From Paenibacillus eucommiae (GTDB lineage: Bacteria > Bacillota > Bacilli > Paenibacillales > NBRC-103111), in assembly GCF_017874215.1 (NCBI RefSeq), contig NZ_JAGGLB010000032.1, positions 1 to 64,000 on the forward strand: a stretch of DNA of 64,000 bases, written 5' to 3'. The position numbers and the translations under genes were made by a program. The first letter of the stretch is position 1; every line of letters starts with the position of its first letter. A model generated the notes under the pieces. That model saw only the letters and a list, made by a program, of their open reading frames with translations. It was not told the DNA's origin and searched no databases. Shown piece by piece: positions 16,525 to 25,733 of this stretch.

Positions 16525-18819
16525 ATGAGCTTGTTGAAGAGCAGTAACTTAGGATATCCGCGAATTGGTGTTAATAGGGAATGGAAAAAAACACTTGAGG
16601 CTTTTTGGGCTGGCAAGCTGAGTGATTCAGATCTGATTCTGCAGCTGGAAGCTATTAGATTGGGACATTTAAAGGTTCAAAAAGAGAAGGGAATCGATAT
16701 CATTCCCGTGAACGATTTCTCTTTATATGACCATATGCTGGATACAGCAACGATGTTTGGGCTTGTACCGAAACGCTTCGCCTATGAAGGCGGTAAAGTC
16801 CCTGTTTCTACTTATTATGCGATGGCAAGAGGAGACAAGGGTGCAACGGCTTGTGAAATGACCAAATGGTTTAATACAAATTATCACTATATTGTGCCTG
16901 AGTTCAATGAAACTGAACCCGTGTTAACCGAAAACCGGCCGCTGCAAGCTTACCAGGAAGCTAAAGATAAGCTGGGCATAGAAGGTAAACCGGTACTGAT
17001 CGGACTCTATACATTCTTGAAGCTTTCCAAAGGATACAAACAGGACCAAATTGAAGAGCTTGTTCAGAAGCTGATTCCTTTATACAGTCAAATCCTGGTC
17101 GAGCTGGAGCAAGCAGGTGCGAAATGGGTGCAAATTGATGAGCCTATTCTAGTAACTTCACTAACAGAAGTGGAAATCAAGCTGGTTCAGGCTATTTATG
17201 CCGAGCTGAATGAAGCTGCTCCCGGACTGAAAATTATGCTACAAACTTACTTTGAGAGTGTCGAGCATTATCAGGAAATTGTTTCATTGCCAGTTCAAGG
17301 AATTGGACTTGATTTCGTGCATGGCTTTACCTCCAATCTACAAGCTATTGAAGCTCATGGTTTCCCGGAAGATAAAGTGCTGGGAGTAGGCCTTATTGAC
17401 GGTCGTGGCATTTGGCGTGCGGATTTCCCGTCTAAACTGGGTCTGCTGGAGAAAGTGTCAGCAATTGTTCCATACGAAAGGCTAATTGTTCAGCCTTCCT
17501 GCAGCTTGCTTCATGTTCCGGTTACAACAAAGCCAGAAACTAAGTTGGAAGCTGTTCTAAAGAATGCATTGGCGTTCGCAGATGAAAAGCTTGATGAAAT
17601 CGTACTGTTGGCACAAGCTGTCTCCACAGGGCTTGATTCAGTTTCTGCTAAACTGGAAGAGAACCAGCGTGCACTGAAAGCATTGGATGAAGATCCATCC
17701 AGAAACAAGAAGAGTGTGCAGGCTGCTGTAAAAGAAATCTATGAAAAGCAATCAACAAGAAACAATGGCTTTGCAGAGCGGAGAGTGGTTCAGCAAGAGA
17801 AATGGCAGCTTCCATTTCTGCCGACTACTACGATCGGGAGCTTTCCACAATCTGCCGAAATCAGACAAGCGAGACAAAAATGGAGAAAGTCCGAATGGAC
17901 AAACGAGCAGTATGAGAAGTTTGTACAAGAGCAAATCAAAGCTTGGATAGAGCTTCAAGAGCAAATTGGCTTGGATGTACTGGTTCATGGTGAGTTTGAA
18001 CGTACCGATATGGTAGAGTTTTTCGGTGAAAAACTGGATGGTTTTGCTTTCACACTGAATGGCTGGGTCCAATCTTACGGCTCCCGCTGCGTGAAGCCGC
18101 CTATTATTTTCGGCGATGTTCAATTTACAGATACTATGACCGTTGCGGAAAGTGTATATGCGCAATCCTTGACTAGCAAACCGGTTAAGGGCATGTTAAC
18201 AGGACCTATTACTATTCTTAACTGGTCTTTCGTCCGTGATGATATGACTAGAGAGCAAGTTTCCTATCAAATCGCTCTAGCATTGCGTGAAGAAGTAGAA
18301 TCGCTTGAGCGTGCTGGAATTGAAATGATCCAAGTAGATGAGCCTGCACTGCGTGAAGGTCTTCCACTCAAGAGAGCTGATTGGGAGCATTACCTGAATT
18401 GGGCAGTTCTTGCCTTCCGGGTTGCTACTTCTACTGTTAAAGATACTACTCAAATTCATACCCATATGTGCTATTGCGAGTTTCATGACATTATCGATTC
18501 CATACGTGCCCTGGATGCTGATGTTATTTCCATTGAGACTTCGCGCAGCCATGGTGAGCTCATTCATAGCTTTGAAGAATACACCTATGACAAAGGAATT
18601 GGACTTGGAGTTTACGATATTCATAGCCCGAGGGTTCCTTCAGAAGAAGAAATGGTAAGCATGATTGATCGTGCTCTGAAGGTGCTTGATCCTGCATTAT
18701 TCTGGATCAACCCGGATTGTGGCTTAAAGACACGGGGGATGGAAGAAACAGTCGCTTCACTGCGCGTAATGGTTCAAGCTACTGAAGCAGTCAGAGAGCG
18801 GAGACTTGCAGCGAAATAG
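16525..18819 (+). CDS. metE: cobalamin-independent methionine synthase MetE
   Basis: MetE transfers the methyl group of 5-methyltetrahydropteroyl-tri-glutamate to homocysteine to give methionine, without B12. The 764-residue length is standard. Both halves are present: the N-terminal SSNLGYPRIGVNREWKK and the C-terminal catalytic barrel with LPTTTIGSFPQ. The zinc ligands are visible as H647 and C649 in HTHMCYC, and C732 in NPDCGLKTRG. GGGAGG precedes the ATG. Expression is controlled by the cobalamin riboswitch upstream, and a terminator follows. B12-dependent metH is at 35775. Confidence 0.98.
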   Translation: MSLLKSSNLGYPRIGVNREWKKTLEAFWAGKLSDSDLILQLEAIRLGHLKVQKEKGIDIIPVNDFSLYDHMLDTATMFGLVPKRFAYEGGKVPVSTYYAMARGDKGATACEMTKWFNTNYHYIVPEFNETEPVLTENRPLQAYQEAKDKLGIEGKPVLIGLYTFLKLSKGYKQDQIEELVQKLIPLYSQILVELEQAGAKWVQIDEPILVTSLTEVEIKLVQAIYAELNEAAPGLKIMLQTYFESVEHYQEIVSLPVQGIGLDFVHGFTSNLQAIEAHGFPEDKVLGVGLIDGRGIWRADFPSKLGLLEKVSAIVPYERLIVQPSCSLLHVPVTTKPETKLEAVLKNALAFADEKLDEIVLLAQAVSTGLDSVSAKLEENQRALKALDEDPSRNKKSVQAAVKEIYEKQSTRNNGFAERRVVQQEKWQLPFLPTTTIGSFPQSAEIRQARQKWRKSEWTNEQYEKFVQEQIKAWIELQEQIGLDVLVHGEFERTDMVEFFGEKLDGFAFTLNGWVQSYGSRCVKPPIIFGDVQFTDTMTVAESVYAQSLTSKPVKGMLTGPITILNWSFVRDDMTREQVSYQIALALREEVESLERAGIEMIQVDEPALREGLPLKRADWEHYLNWAVLAFRVATSTVKDTTQIHTHMCYCEFHDIIDSIRALDADVISIETSRSHGELIHSFEEYTYDKGIGLGVYDIHSPRVPSEEEMVSMIDRALKVLDPALFWINPDCGLKTRGMEETVASLRVMVQATEAVRERRLAAK

Positions 18820-18833
18820 GAAGTGGATGATTG

Positions 18834-18881
18834 AAATAAGCTTGAATTTCCTTGATATTAAAGGGATTCAAGCTTATTTTA
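18834..18881 (+). terminator. terminator after metE
   Basis: AAATAAGCTTGAAT pairs with ATTCAAGCTTATTT around a short loop and is followed by a T-rich tail. The stem is long and AT-rich and may work in both directions. Confidence 0.85.
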
Positions 18882-19012
18882 TTTGGGGGTAATAAACTGA
18901 CAGCTTATCCCTCTTTTGGCTTCACATAAAGATGTTTTCATAAAATGTCTGGACGGATAATAACTATGAAGGAAGAGTAATGGATTGTGGAAAGCTGCAG
19001 AATGGGAATAGT

Positions 19013-19048
19013 GTGAACTATTTGAATTATGTGAACTATTTGAACTAT
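19013..19048 (+). repeat. 18-bp tandem direct repeat upstream of spoVK
   Basis: GTGAACTATTTGAATTAT at 19013-19030 is repeated at 19031-19048 with one change. The rest of 18882-19128 contains no gene; a weak sigma-E-like CATAAAAT at 18939 is the only other signal. Confidence 0.8.
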
Positions 19049-19128
19049 GGGGAGTATAAGAGAGAACTAAAAATTGGGCTCCTGCGAGCAAAATAAACAC
19101 TAAACACCTAGACAAAGAGGTGATATCG

Positions 19129-20094
19129 ATGAGTGGCCGTGTTATTACCAAAGAGCAGAAAACGAATACCATCCCGTCGCGGCAAATCAACATAGTACTG
19201 CGAAATGCAGAAGTGCAGCCGGCTATGGAAGCAGAAGCTCAGATCAACAGCAGCAAAAGAACCCCGATGGAAGGGCCATTATCCGATATTTTTAAAGAAT
19301 TGAACCAAATGGTTGGCCTTGATCATGTCAAAGAGCTAGTTCACGAAATCTATGCGCTTATTCAGGTTAGCCAATTTCGAATAGAAGCTGGTCTGCTTAG
19401 CAACTCACATGTTTATCATATGATTTTTAGAGGGAATCCGGGTACTGGAAAAACTACGGTAGCCCGTTTGTTAGGTCGAATGTTTCATGCTATGGGCGTG
19501 CTGAGCAAAGGTCATTTTATCGAAGTGGAGCGGGCTGATCTGGTTGGTGAATACATTGGCCACACAGCTCTGAAGACGCGTGATTTGATGAAGAAAGCTA
19601 TGGGAGGCATCCTGTTTATTGATGAAGCCTATAGTCTGGCCCGCGGCGGCGATAAAGATTTTGGAAAAGAAGCGATCGACTGTCTGGTGAAAGGAATGGA
19701 AGATAAGAAAAATGATTTTATTCTTATTCTCGCTGGATATCCGGAAGAGATGGAGCTGTTTCTGTCGACAAATCCCGGACTCCCTTCGCGTTTTCCGATC
19801 CAGGTTGATTTTGAAGATTACCATATCGATCATTTAATTCAGATTTCCGAGCTGATGGTGAAGGAACGGGAATATGTGCTGCTGCCGCAAGCTATTGTTA
19901 AGCTTAGACAGCATTTGAATGAAGAGAAGTCAGCGAGCTGGAGAACCTTCAGTAATGCCAGGTATGTGAGGAATTTGCTGGAGAAGTCGATTCGCCATCA
20001 AGCGGTAAGGCTGCTAAATCAATATACGACTGTTCCGTCCAAACAAGAGTTAATGTCCATACGCCCAGAGGATTTAAAGATCAAAACCAAATAA
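19129..20094 (+). CDS. spoVK: stage V sporulation protein K (AAA ATPase)
   Basis: The 321-residue protein is a CbbX/SpoVK-type AAA ATPase. The Walker A motif is in FRGNPGTGKTT, the Walker B in GILFIDEAYSLARGG, and an arginine-finger region is in NPGLPSRFP. SpoVK acts in the mother cell during spore maturation in Bacillus; the exact substrate is unknown. ATG 19129 has GAGGTGAT just upstream and is preferred to the GTG at 19120, which lies within that ribosome site. spoVK followed by hflX, ynbB and glnRA is the usual Bacillales order. Confidence 0.93.
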   Translation: MSGRVITKEQKTNTIPSRQINIVLRNAEVQPAMEAEAQINSSKRTPMEGPLSDIFKELNQMVGLDHVKELVHEIYALIQVSQFRIEAGLLSNSHVYHMIFRGNPGTGKTTVARLLGRMFHAMGVLSKGHFIEVERADLVGEYIGHTALKTRDLMKKAMGGILFIDEAYSLARGGDKDFGKEAIDCLVKGMEDKKNDFILILAGYPEEMELFLSTNPGLPSRFPIQVDFEDYHIDHLIQISELMVKEREYVLLPQAIVKLRQHLNEEKSASWRTFSNARYVRNLLEKSIRHQAVRLLNQYTTVPSKQELMSIRPEDLKIKTK

Positions 20095-20232
20095 CTGTGT
20101 GCTTGTTCAAATCACTTCGTTTCAGCACCCTTTAAGAGCTAAGTCGTTTGACTTTCCGGTCATATTGATTCAGAATATTGATGATACGTACCGGACACGG
20201 ATGTTAGCCATCCGAATAAAAGGAGACTTGGC

Positions 20233-21561
20233 ATGAAACCTACCTCACATACAGTAACAGGCGAATTATTGGACCGCGCCGTTCTTGTCAGCTTGATTAC
20301 CCAAAAGCAAAAGAAAAATGAAGATTTAGCAGAGCAATCTCTCCAAGAGCTTGTGCAGCTTGCGGAGACGGCTGGCGTAGAAGTTCTGGAGACAATGACG
20401 CAAAATAAGGAATCCGCTGATTCCAAATGGTTTATTGGTAAGGGAAAGGTAGAGGAGCTCAGATTACGTCTAGAGGCATTGGATGCCAATACAGCGATCT
20501 TCGATCAGGAGCTGTCCGGGGCCCAGGTACGCAACCTGGAAGCGAGTCTGGACGTGAAAATTATCGATCGGACGCAGCTGATCCTGGATATTTTTGCTCA
20601 ACGCGCCAAGACGCGGGAAGGTATTATTCAAGTTGAGCTCGCTCAGCTTAGTTATTTGCTGCCAAGACTGTCCGGCCAGGGGAAGAACTTGTCTAGGCTG
20701 GGAGGCGGGATAGGAACGAGGGGTCCCGGTGAGTCGAAGCTGGAAACAGACCGCAGACACATACGTGGAAGAATCGACGAGCTGAAGGCGCAGCTGCATG
20801 AGGTGGTGAAGCACCGGACGCTGCATCGTGAGCGCAGAAAGAAGGCCGGGGTTTATCAAGTTGCCTTGGTAGGTTACACGAATGCAGGAAAGTCCACACT
20901 ACTTAAGCAGCTTACAGATGCGGATGTATTTATTGAGAACCAGTTATTCGCCACGCTGGATCCGACATCAAGGTCGATGGAGCTGCCAAGTGGTAAAGAA
21001 ATTGTTATCACAGATACAGTTGGTTTTATCCAAAACTTGCCGCATGATCTGGTTGCTTCATTTCGCGCAACTTTGGAAGAAGCGAATGAGGCTGATCTGA
21101 TTCTCCATGTGGTTGACAGCTCATCCGAAATGCGGGAAGAGCAAATGAGGGTAGTCGCTCAGGTGCTGCAGGAGCTGGGCGCACACAAGCAGGAGCAGCT
21201 TACTGTTTTCAATAAAATTGATCTTTGTTCCCAGCAGGAGCTTGAATTGCTTTCGACAGAAGGGGCTTTTCTGAAAATTTCCGCTTATTCGGAGGAAGAC
21301 CTGGGCCGGCTTCGTGATGCTATTCAAGACAAGCTGATGGGTGAGACGAAAAGATTCCGTATTCCTGCGGAAAAAGGGGATTTAATCTCACTTGTTTACA
21401 GGATAGGGGATGTACTGGATAATGAGATGGATGGCGAAGAAATGCTTTTTCAGGTACTTGTCAACAAAGATGACTATGAAAAGTCAGGCTATTTACTAGC
21501 TGCTTATGATCAGGATGCTGCTTTACAGGAACAAAGTGGGGAAGAGGGAGAGAATCAATAA
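20233..21561 (+). CDS. hflX: ribosome-associated GTPase HflX
   Basis: HflX splits stalled or inactive ribosomes. The 442-residue protein has the N-terminal HflX domain (DQELSGAQVRNLE, LIDIFAQRA-like segment, RLGGGIGTRGPGESKLE) and a G domain with G1 GYTNAGKST at residues 214-222, G3 DTVGF and G4 NKID, then a C-terminal extension. AAAGGAG precedes the ATG. The next gene starts two bases after its stop, so the pair is coupled. Confidence 0.96.
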   Translation: MKPTSHTVTGELLDRAVLVSLITQKQKKNEDLAEQSLQELVQLAETAGVEVLETMTQNKESADSKWFIGKGKVEELRLRLEALDANTAIFDQELSGAQVRNLEASLDVKIIDRTQLILDIFAQRAKTREGIIQVELAQLSYLLPRLSGQGKNLSRLGGGIGTRGPGESKLETDRRHIRGRIDELKAQLHEVVKHRTLHRERRKKAGVYQVALVGYTNAGKSTLLKQLTDADVFIENQLFATLDPTSRSMELPSGKEIVITDTVGFIQNLPHDLVASFRATLEEANEADLILHVVDSSSEMREEQMRVVAQVLQELGAHKQEQLTVFNKIDLCSQQELELLSTEGAFLKISAYSEEDLGRLRDAIQDKLMGETKRFRIPAEKGDLISLVYRIGDVLDNEMDGEEMLFQVLVNKDDYEKSGYLLAAYDQDAALQEQSGEEGENQ

Positions 21562-21563
21562 TT

Positions 21564-22814
21564 ATGCAGTTCGATGATAAGCTCTTACATCAAATGGAAC
21601 GTGCGGAACAGCAGGTTGAGGGAGTCTTTAAGCAAATTGAGAAAACCATCGATGCGAATCAATGGAAGGTGATCCAGGCTTTTCAGAAACATCGGGTCAG
21701 TGACTATCACTTTGCTTCCTCCACTGGCTACGGGTATAATGACCGCGGAAGAGAAGTGCTTGATTTAGTGTATGCTGATGCATTTGGTGCGGAGTCAGCT
21801 TTGGTCCGGCCGCATTTTGTTTCGGGTACCCATACAATTGGTACTGCGTTATTTGGAGTTTTAAGGCAAGGCGACCATCTGCTCTACATAACAGGCAAGC
21901 CTTATGATACGCTGCACAAAATTATCGGCAAGCCGGGAGACGGTTTGGGATCCCTGCAGGACTGGGGGGTCGAATATGGCGAAGTAGCACTGCTGGAACA
22001 GGGGACACCGGATTGGCAGGGAATTGAGAGAGCTATGCAGACAAATACGAAAGTAATTGGCATCCAGCGCTCTCGCGGCTATGATTGGCGACCTTCCTTT
22101 ACCGTGCAGCAAATCGCGGAAATGGTCCGCTTTGTCAAAGAAATCAATCCGGAAGTTATTGTATTTGTCGATAATTGCTATGGTGAGTTCACTGAGGTGC
22201 TGGAGCCGACTGAGGTTGGTGTAGACTTGATGGCGGGCTCGCTGATCAAGAATCCTGGCGGCGGAATTGCTCCGACCGGAGGTTACATTGCTGGGCGCAG
22301 CTCGCTTGTAGAGCTTGCCGCCTACAGGCTTACAGCGCCAGGTATTGGTGGTGAGGTCGGAGCGATGCTTGGGGCGACGAGAGCTATGTTTCAGGGGCTC
22401 TTCCTTGCTCCTCATCTTGTTGGACAAGCGATCAAGGGCTCGACCTTGGCAGCTGCTGTATTTGAAGATTTGGGCTATCAAACGTCTCCGAGCTGGAAAG
22501 AGCAGCGAACGGATCTGATCCAGGCGATACGTTTCACCTCTGCGGAGCATCTTATTACTTTCGTCCAAGGAATTCAGAAAGCATCCGCTGTAGACGCTCA
22601 TGTCGTACCTGAACCTTGGGAAATGCCGGGCTATCAACACCCCGTGATTATGGCAGCTGGAACCTTTATTCAAGGCGGGAGCCTTGAGCTGTCGGCTGAC
22701 GCGCCTATTAGAGAACCCTATATCGCCTACATGCAGGGGGGGCTTACCTATTCCCACTGCAAATTAGGGATATTAACCGTGTTAGATTATATGACGAAAA
22801 AAAATCTCCTGTAG
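21564..22814 (+). CDS. YnbB-type PLP enzyme (methionine gamma-lyase family)
   Basis: The 416-residue protein belongs to the aluminium-resistance/methionine gamma-lyase-like fold type I PLP family, B. subtilis YnbB. The likely PLP lysine is K229 in SLIKNPGGGIAPTGGY, with the preceding FVDNCYGEF strand carrying the cofactor aspartate. HFVSGTHTIGTALFG is a further family block. True substrate and reaction are not established; a C-S lyase activity is only suggested by the family name. It is translationally linked to hflX and lies next to glnR. Confidence 0.88.
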   Translation: MQFDDKLLHQMERAEQQVEGVFKQIEKTIDANQWKVIQAFQKHRVSDYHFASSTGYGYNDRGREVLDLVYADAFGAESALVRPHFVSGTHTIGTALFGVLRQGDHLLYITGKPYDTLHKIIGKPGDGLGSLQDWGVEYGEVALLEQGTPDWQGIERAMQTNTKVIGIQRSRGYDWRPSFTVQQIAEMVRFVKEINPEVIVFVDNCYGEFTEVLEPTEVGVDLMAGSLIKNPGGGIAPTGGYIAGRSSLVELAAYRLTAPGIGGEVGAMLGATRAMFQGLFLAPHLVGQAIKGSTLAAAVFEDLGYQTSPSWKEQRTDLIQAIRFTSAEHLITFVQGIQKASAVDAHVVPEPWEMPGYQHPVIMAAGTFIQGGSLELSADAPIREPYIAYMQGGLTYSHCKLGILTVLDYMTKKNLL

Positions 22815-22817
22815 TCT

Positions 22818-22834
22818 TGTGAATAAAGCTAACA
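22818..22834 (+). promoter_or_regulatory. GlnR/TnrA operator
   Basis: TGTGAATAAAGCTAACA matches the GlnR/TnrA consensus TGTnA-N7-TnACA at every fixed position. It lies just upstream of the -35 of the glnR promoter, as in B. subtilis glnRA, where it mediates repression under nitrogen excess. A second, poorer half-match overlaps the -35. Confidence 0.85.
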
Positions 22835-22838
22835 CAAC

Positions 22839-22867
22839 TTGACAGATTATTGTTAGCCAGTTACAAT
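22839..22867 (+). promoter_or_regulatory. sigma-A promoter of glnRA
   Basis: TTGACA at 22839-22844 and TACAAT at 22862-22867 are separated by exactly 17 bases. This near-consensus promoter starts transcription about 30 bases before glnR. Confidence 0.88.
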
Positions 22868-22904
22868 TAGTTGTAGGTAGAACCTGCACAGGAGTGATGT
22901 TAAC

Positions 22905-23315
22905 ATGACCGATGATATTCGCAGAAACATGGCATTGTTCCCCATTGGGATTGTCATGAAGCTGACCGATTTGACGGCAAGGCAAATCCGTTATTATGAG
23001 CAGCATGAGCTTATTATTCCCGCCAGAACTTCGGGCAACCAAAGATTGTATTCTTTCAATGACGTCGAGAGACTATTGGAAATTAAAGACCTCATCGAAA
23101 AAGGCGTTAACATCGCAGGTATCAAGCAGGTGCTTCTCCCTGTCTCCAAAGATTCAGAAGAGGCAACGGTTCTTAATGAGCATTCCGAAGTAAAGCGCAA
23201 GGAGATGACGGAGTCCCAACTTCACAAAATGCTCAAGCAGCAATTATTCGGCGGCGGGAATCGTCCTGGACAGGTATCACTCATACAAGGTGAGCTTTCC
23301 CGATTTTATCAATAA
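22905..23315 (+). CDS. glnR: MerR-family nitrogen regulator GlnR
   Basis: GlnR represses glnRA and other nitrogen genes when glutamine synthetase signals nitrogen excess. The 136-residue protein has a MerR-type winged helix in the first 75 residues (MALFPIGIVMKLTDLTARQIRYYEQHEL) and the C-terminal tail with the QGELSRFYQ end typical of GlnR, which mediates autoinhibition and contact with glutamine synthetase. Its own operator and promoter lie directly upstream, so it is autoregulated. glnA follows after 34 bases. Confidence 0.96.
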   Translation: MTDDIRRNMALFPIGIVMKLTDLTARQIRYYEQHELIIPARTSGNQRLYSFNDVERLLEIKDLIEKGVNIAGIKQVLLPVSKDSEEATVLNEHSEVKRKEMTESQLHKMLKQQLFGGGNRPGQVSLIQGELSRFYQ

Positions 23316-23349
23316 TTCATAGCTTTTTACTTTGAAAGGAGAAACTGAC

Positions 23350-24687
23350 ATGGGCTACAAAAATTACACTAAAGAGGACATCCTGGCAATCGCCAAGGAC
23401 CAAAATGTGAGGTTTATCCGTTTGCAATTTACGGATTTGTTAGGTTCTATCAAAAACGTGGAAATTCCACTCAGCCAGCTGGAAAAAGCGCTTGATAACA
23501 AAATGATGTTTGACGGTTCATCCATTGAAGGTTATGTGAGAATCGAAGAATCCGATATGTATTTATATCCTGATCTTAGCACTTGGGTTATTTTCCCTTG
23601 GGTAACTGAAAATAAAGTAGCTCGTCTTATTTGTGACATTTACCTTCCGGATGGCAGCCCCTTTTCTGGAGATCCGCGCGGCATCTTGAAGAATGCGTTG
23701 AAAGAAGCGGAGGAAATGGGTTATACAGCGATGAATGTTGGACCAGAGCCGGAATTCTTCCTTTTCAAAACGGATGAGAAAGGCAACCCAACCCTGGAGC
23801 TTAATGACCAAGGCGGATATTTTGACCTTGCTCCTACCGATCTTGGGGAGAACTGCCGCCGCGAGATCGTGCTTACACTTGAAGAGATGGGCTTTGAAAT
23901 CGAAGCTTCTCACCATGAAGTAGCACCTGGACAGCATGAAATTGATTTTAAATATGCCGATGCCATTAAAGCTGCCGATCAAATTCAAACGTTTAAGCTT
24001 GTAGTTAAAACGATTGCCAGACAGCATGGCTTGCACGCGACATTTATGCCTAAGCCTTTATTCGGTGTTAATGGCTCAGGGATGCACTGTCATCAATCGC
24101 TATTTAAAGGCAACGAGAACGTATTCTATGATGAGAGCGATAAGCTTGGACTAAGCGTTGTTGCCCGTCAGTATATGGCTGGAGTTCTCAAGCATGCTCG
24201 TTCTTTCGCAGCTATTACGAATCCAACCGTAAATTCTTACAAACGTCTGGTTCCAGGCTACGAAGCTCCTTGTTACGTAGCATGGTCTGCAAGCAACCGC
24301 AGCCCGATGATTCGTATCCCGGCTTCCCGCGGATTAAGCACCCGTGTTGAAGTGAGAAATCCGGATCCGGCTGCTAACCCATACCTGGCACTGGCTGTGA
24401 TGCTCGCTGCAGGCCTTGACGGTATTAAGAACAAGATGCAGCTTCCTCCTCCAACCGATCGTAACATTTATGTGATGACCGAAGAAGAGAGAATCGAAGA
24501 GGGCATTCCAAGTTTGCCGGTTAACCTGAAATCGGCACTGGATGAACTTATCCGCGATGAAATTATGTGTAACGCCCTCGGCGAACATGCCCTGGCTCAT
24601 TTCTATGAGCTAAAGGAAATTGAATGGGATATGTATCGCACTCAAGTTCACGCTTGGGAACGGGATCAGTATTTGACTCTTTACTAA
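23350..24687 (+). CDS. glnA: glutamine synthetase type I
   Basis: GlnA makes glutamine from glutamate, ammonia and ATP. The 445-residue length fits the GSI-alpha group of Firmicutes, which is feedback-inhibited and not adenylylated. Visible motifs include the Asp50-region loop MMFDGSSIEGY, EPEFFLF, the GSGMHCHQSLF metal site, and NPTVNSYKRLVPGYEAP with the glutamate flap. ATG 23350 follows AAAGGAG at eight bases. It is the second gene of the glnRA operon and ends at a terminator. Confidence 0.98.
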   Translation: MGYKNYTKEDILAIAKDQNVRFIRLQFTDLLGSIKNVEIPLSQLEKALDNKMMFDGSSIEGYVRIEESDMYLYPDLSTWVIFPWVTENKVARLICDIYLPDGSPFSGDPRGILKNALKEAEEMGYTAMNVGPEPEFFLFKTDEKGNPTLELNDQGGYFDLAPTDLGENCRREIVLTLEEMGFEIEASHHEVAPGQHEIDFKYADAIKAADQIQTFKLVVKTIARQHGLHATFMPKPLFGVNGSGMHCHQSLFKGNENVFYDESDKLGLSVVARQYMAGVLKHARSFAAITNPTVNSYKRLVPGYEAPCYVAWSASNRSPMIRIPASRGLSTRVEVRNPDPAANPYLALAVMLAAGLDGIKNKMQLPPPTDRNIYVMTEEERIEEGIPSLPVNLKSALDELIRDEIMCNALGEHALAHFYELKEIEWDMYRTQVHAWERDQYLTLY

Positions 24688-24694
24688 AATGTGG

Positions 24695-24727
24695 AACCCT
24701 TGGCGCTCTAGGCGTCGGGGGTTTTTC
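24695..24727 (+). terminator. terminator after glnA
   Basis: AACCCTTGGCGCT pairs with GGCGTCGGGGGTT through a 13-position stem with several G-U pairs, followed by TTTTTC. It marks the end of the conserved core before the accessory island. Confidence 0.8.
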
Positions 24728-24731
24728 TTTG

Positions 24732-24788
24732 TGGGGGCAGTTCGAAATATTTGAGAGGTGAGATAGGGTTGCCCCCATAATGCCCCCA
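24732..24788. repeat. three TGCCCCCA sites, possible integrase arm sites or att remnant
   Basis: TGCCCCCA occurs at 24770-24777 and 24781-24788 in direct orientation, and its complement TGGGGGCA at 24732-24739. Repeated octamers in both orientations beside a gene end resemble arm-type binding sites of tyrosine integrases. No integrase gene is present. The remaining bases to 25127 hold a terminator-like hairpin at 24902 and nothing else I recognise. Confidence 0.4.
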
Positions 24789-24901
24789 AATTTTTTGACT
24801 ATTTGAGGATGTTCCTATTTGTCGAATAATGACGAAGAATTGGTTTAATGATTTGATTTTTAGCTGCTGGAGAAAGACTAACAAAAATTATTCACAACAA
24901 A

Positions 24902-24936
24902 AAGCCCTCTGTCCATTGAGGATTGAGGTTTTTTTG
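24902..24936 (+). terminator. terminator-like hairpin, copy 1
   Basis: CCTC...TCC-ATTG-AGGA...GAGG forms a two-step stem followed by seven T. No gene precedes it directly. A close relative lies at 27015-27048. Confidence 0.6.
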
Positions 24937-25127
24937 TTTTGGGTCTATTTAATTTTGCCTAAAGATTTCTTCGTTAGATCTTCGTTCGACTAGAGTAACG
25001 CCCGGCTGAGTTTATGTGAGCTTGATATAGCTGCTTTAGTGGTATAAGCAAAAGTCCTCTTCAAAATGGATTACTAGGCTACTAGGGGCCGATTGCCTGC
25101 TATCGGTAGCTTGGGAATCCTTGTATC

Positions 25128-25616
25128 TTAATCTACGTACTTCTTGAAGCCTAATAAAGCAGCTTGTGCTTTCTCTTCTTGGCTGAATATTTTATCCGTA
25201 TCAATAAAGGATTTAGCTTCTGATTCTATTCCTAAACTTTCATCCTTTTTCGCCACAGCATGCAAAGCCTTTGCTTGAACGGTACCAACAACATAAACAC
25301 TATGATCAAATAACAAGTCGCCTATACTGTAACAAACTTCACAAGCTTCTGCATCTCTGAAATATCTTGTTATTTCTCCAGACCACGTACTAAGTTCCTT
25401 CTCTAAATCGGTTATTTCAACCGAGTCAAAAGCAGTTTTCTGGAACTGCACAGCTGCCTCTAAGTAACTCATCAACTCCATAGCTTGGTCTCTATTTAGA
25501 ACACTTGAGTAGTCGGCTTTCATTTTATACTTAAAACTAATATCGTCATTAGAGCATGCTGACATAAAAATACAAACCAAAGAAATTACAATAAACTTGC
25601 TGATGTATCGTTTAAT
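25128..25616 (-). CDS. small lipoprotein of unknown function, apparent ATT start
   Basis: The protein (about 162 residues from 25616) has a signal peptide KRYISKF + IVISLVCIFMSAC, with the lipobox cysteine placing it on the outer face of the membrane. I do not recognise the remainder; it contains a CEVC pair and ends near GFKKYVD. The only standard in-frame start before the lipobox, TTG at 25580, would remove the positively charged n-region and lacks a ribosome site. AAGGGGAG at 25623-25630 is correctly spaced for ATT at 25616. The ATT start is inference; loss of a former ATG is the alternative. The partner gene upstream has the same arrangement. Confidence 0.55.
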   Translation of the reverse strand: MKRYISKFIVISLVCIFMSACSNDDISFKYKMKADYSSVLNRDQAMELMSYLEAAVQFQKTAFDSVEITDLEKELSTWSGEITRYFRDAEACEVCYSIGDLLFDHSVYVVGTVQAKALHAVAKKDESLGIESEAKSFIDTDKIFSQEEKAQAALLGFKKYVD

Positions 25617-25733
25617 GATAAACTCCCCTTTGAATTAATAGCACTTTTCCATTGTGGAATAAAGGCAACTTTGTTTAATGCATGGATGGTAAGCGTATAA
25701 AGTAATTTCTCTGGACAATAATTTAAAAATCTA

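Noticed and set aside
18939..18946. CATAAAAT as a sigma-E -10 for spoVK
   Set aside because: There is no convincing -35 and it lies about 180 bases from the start codon; kept only as a weak hint.
21861..22757. 298-codon antisense frame opposite the YnbB-type gene
   Set aside because: The sense strand encodes a full PLP enzyme with its lysine motif; the antisense product resembles nothing known and has no ribosome site.
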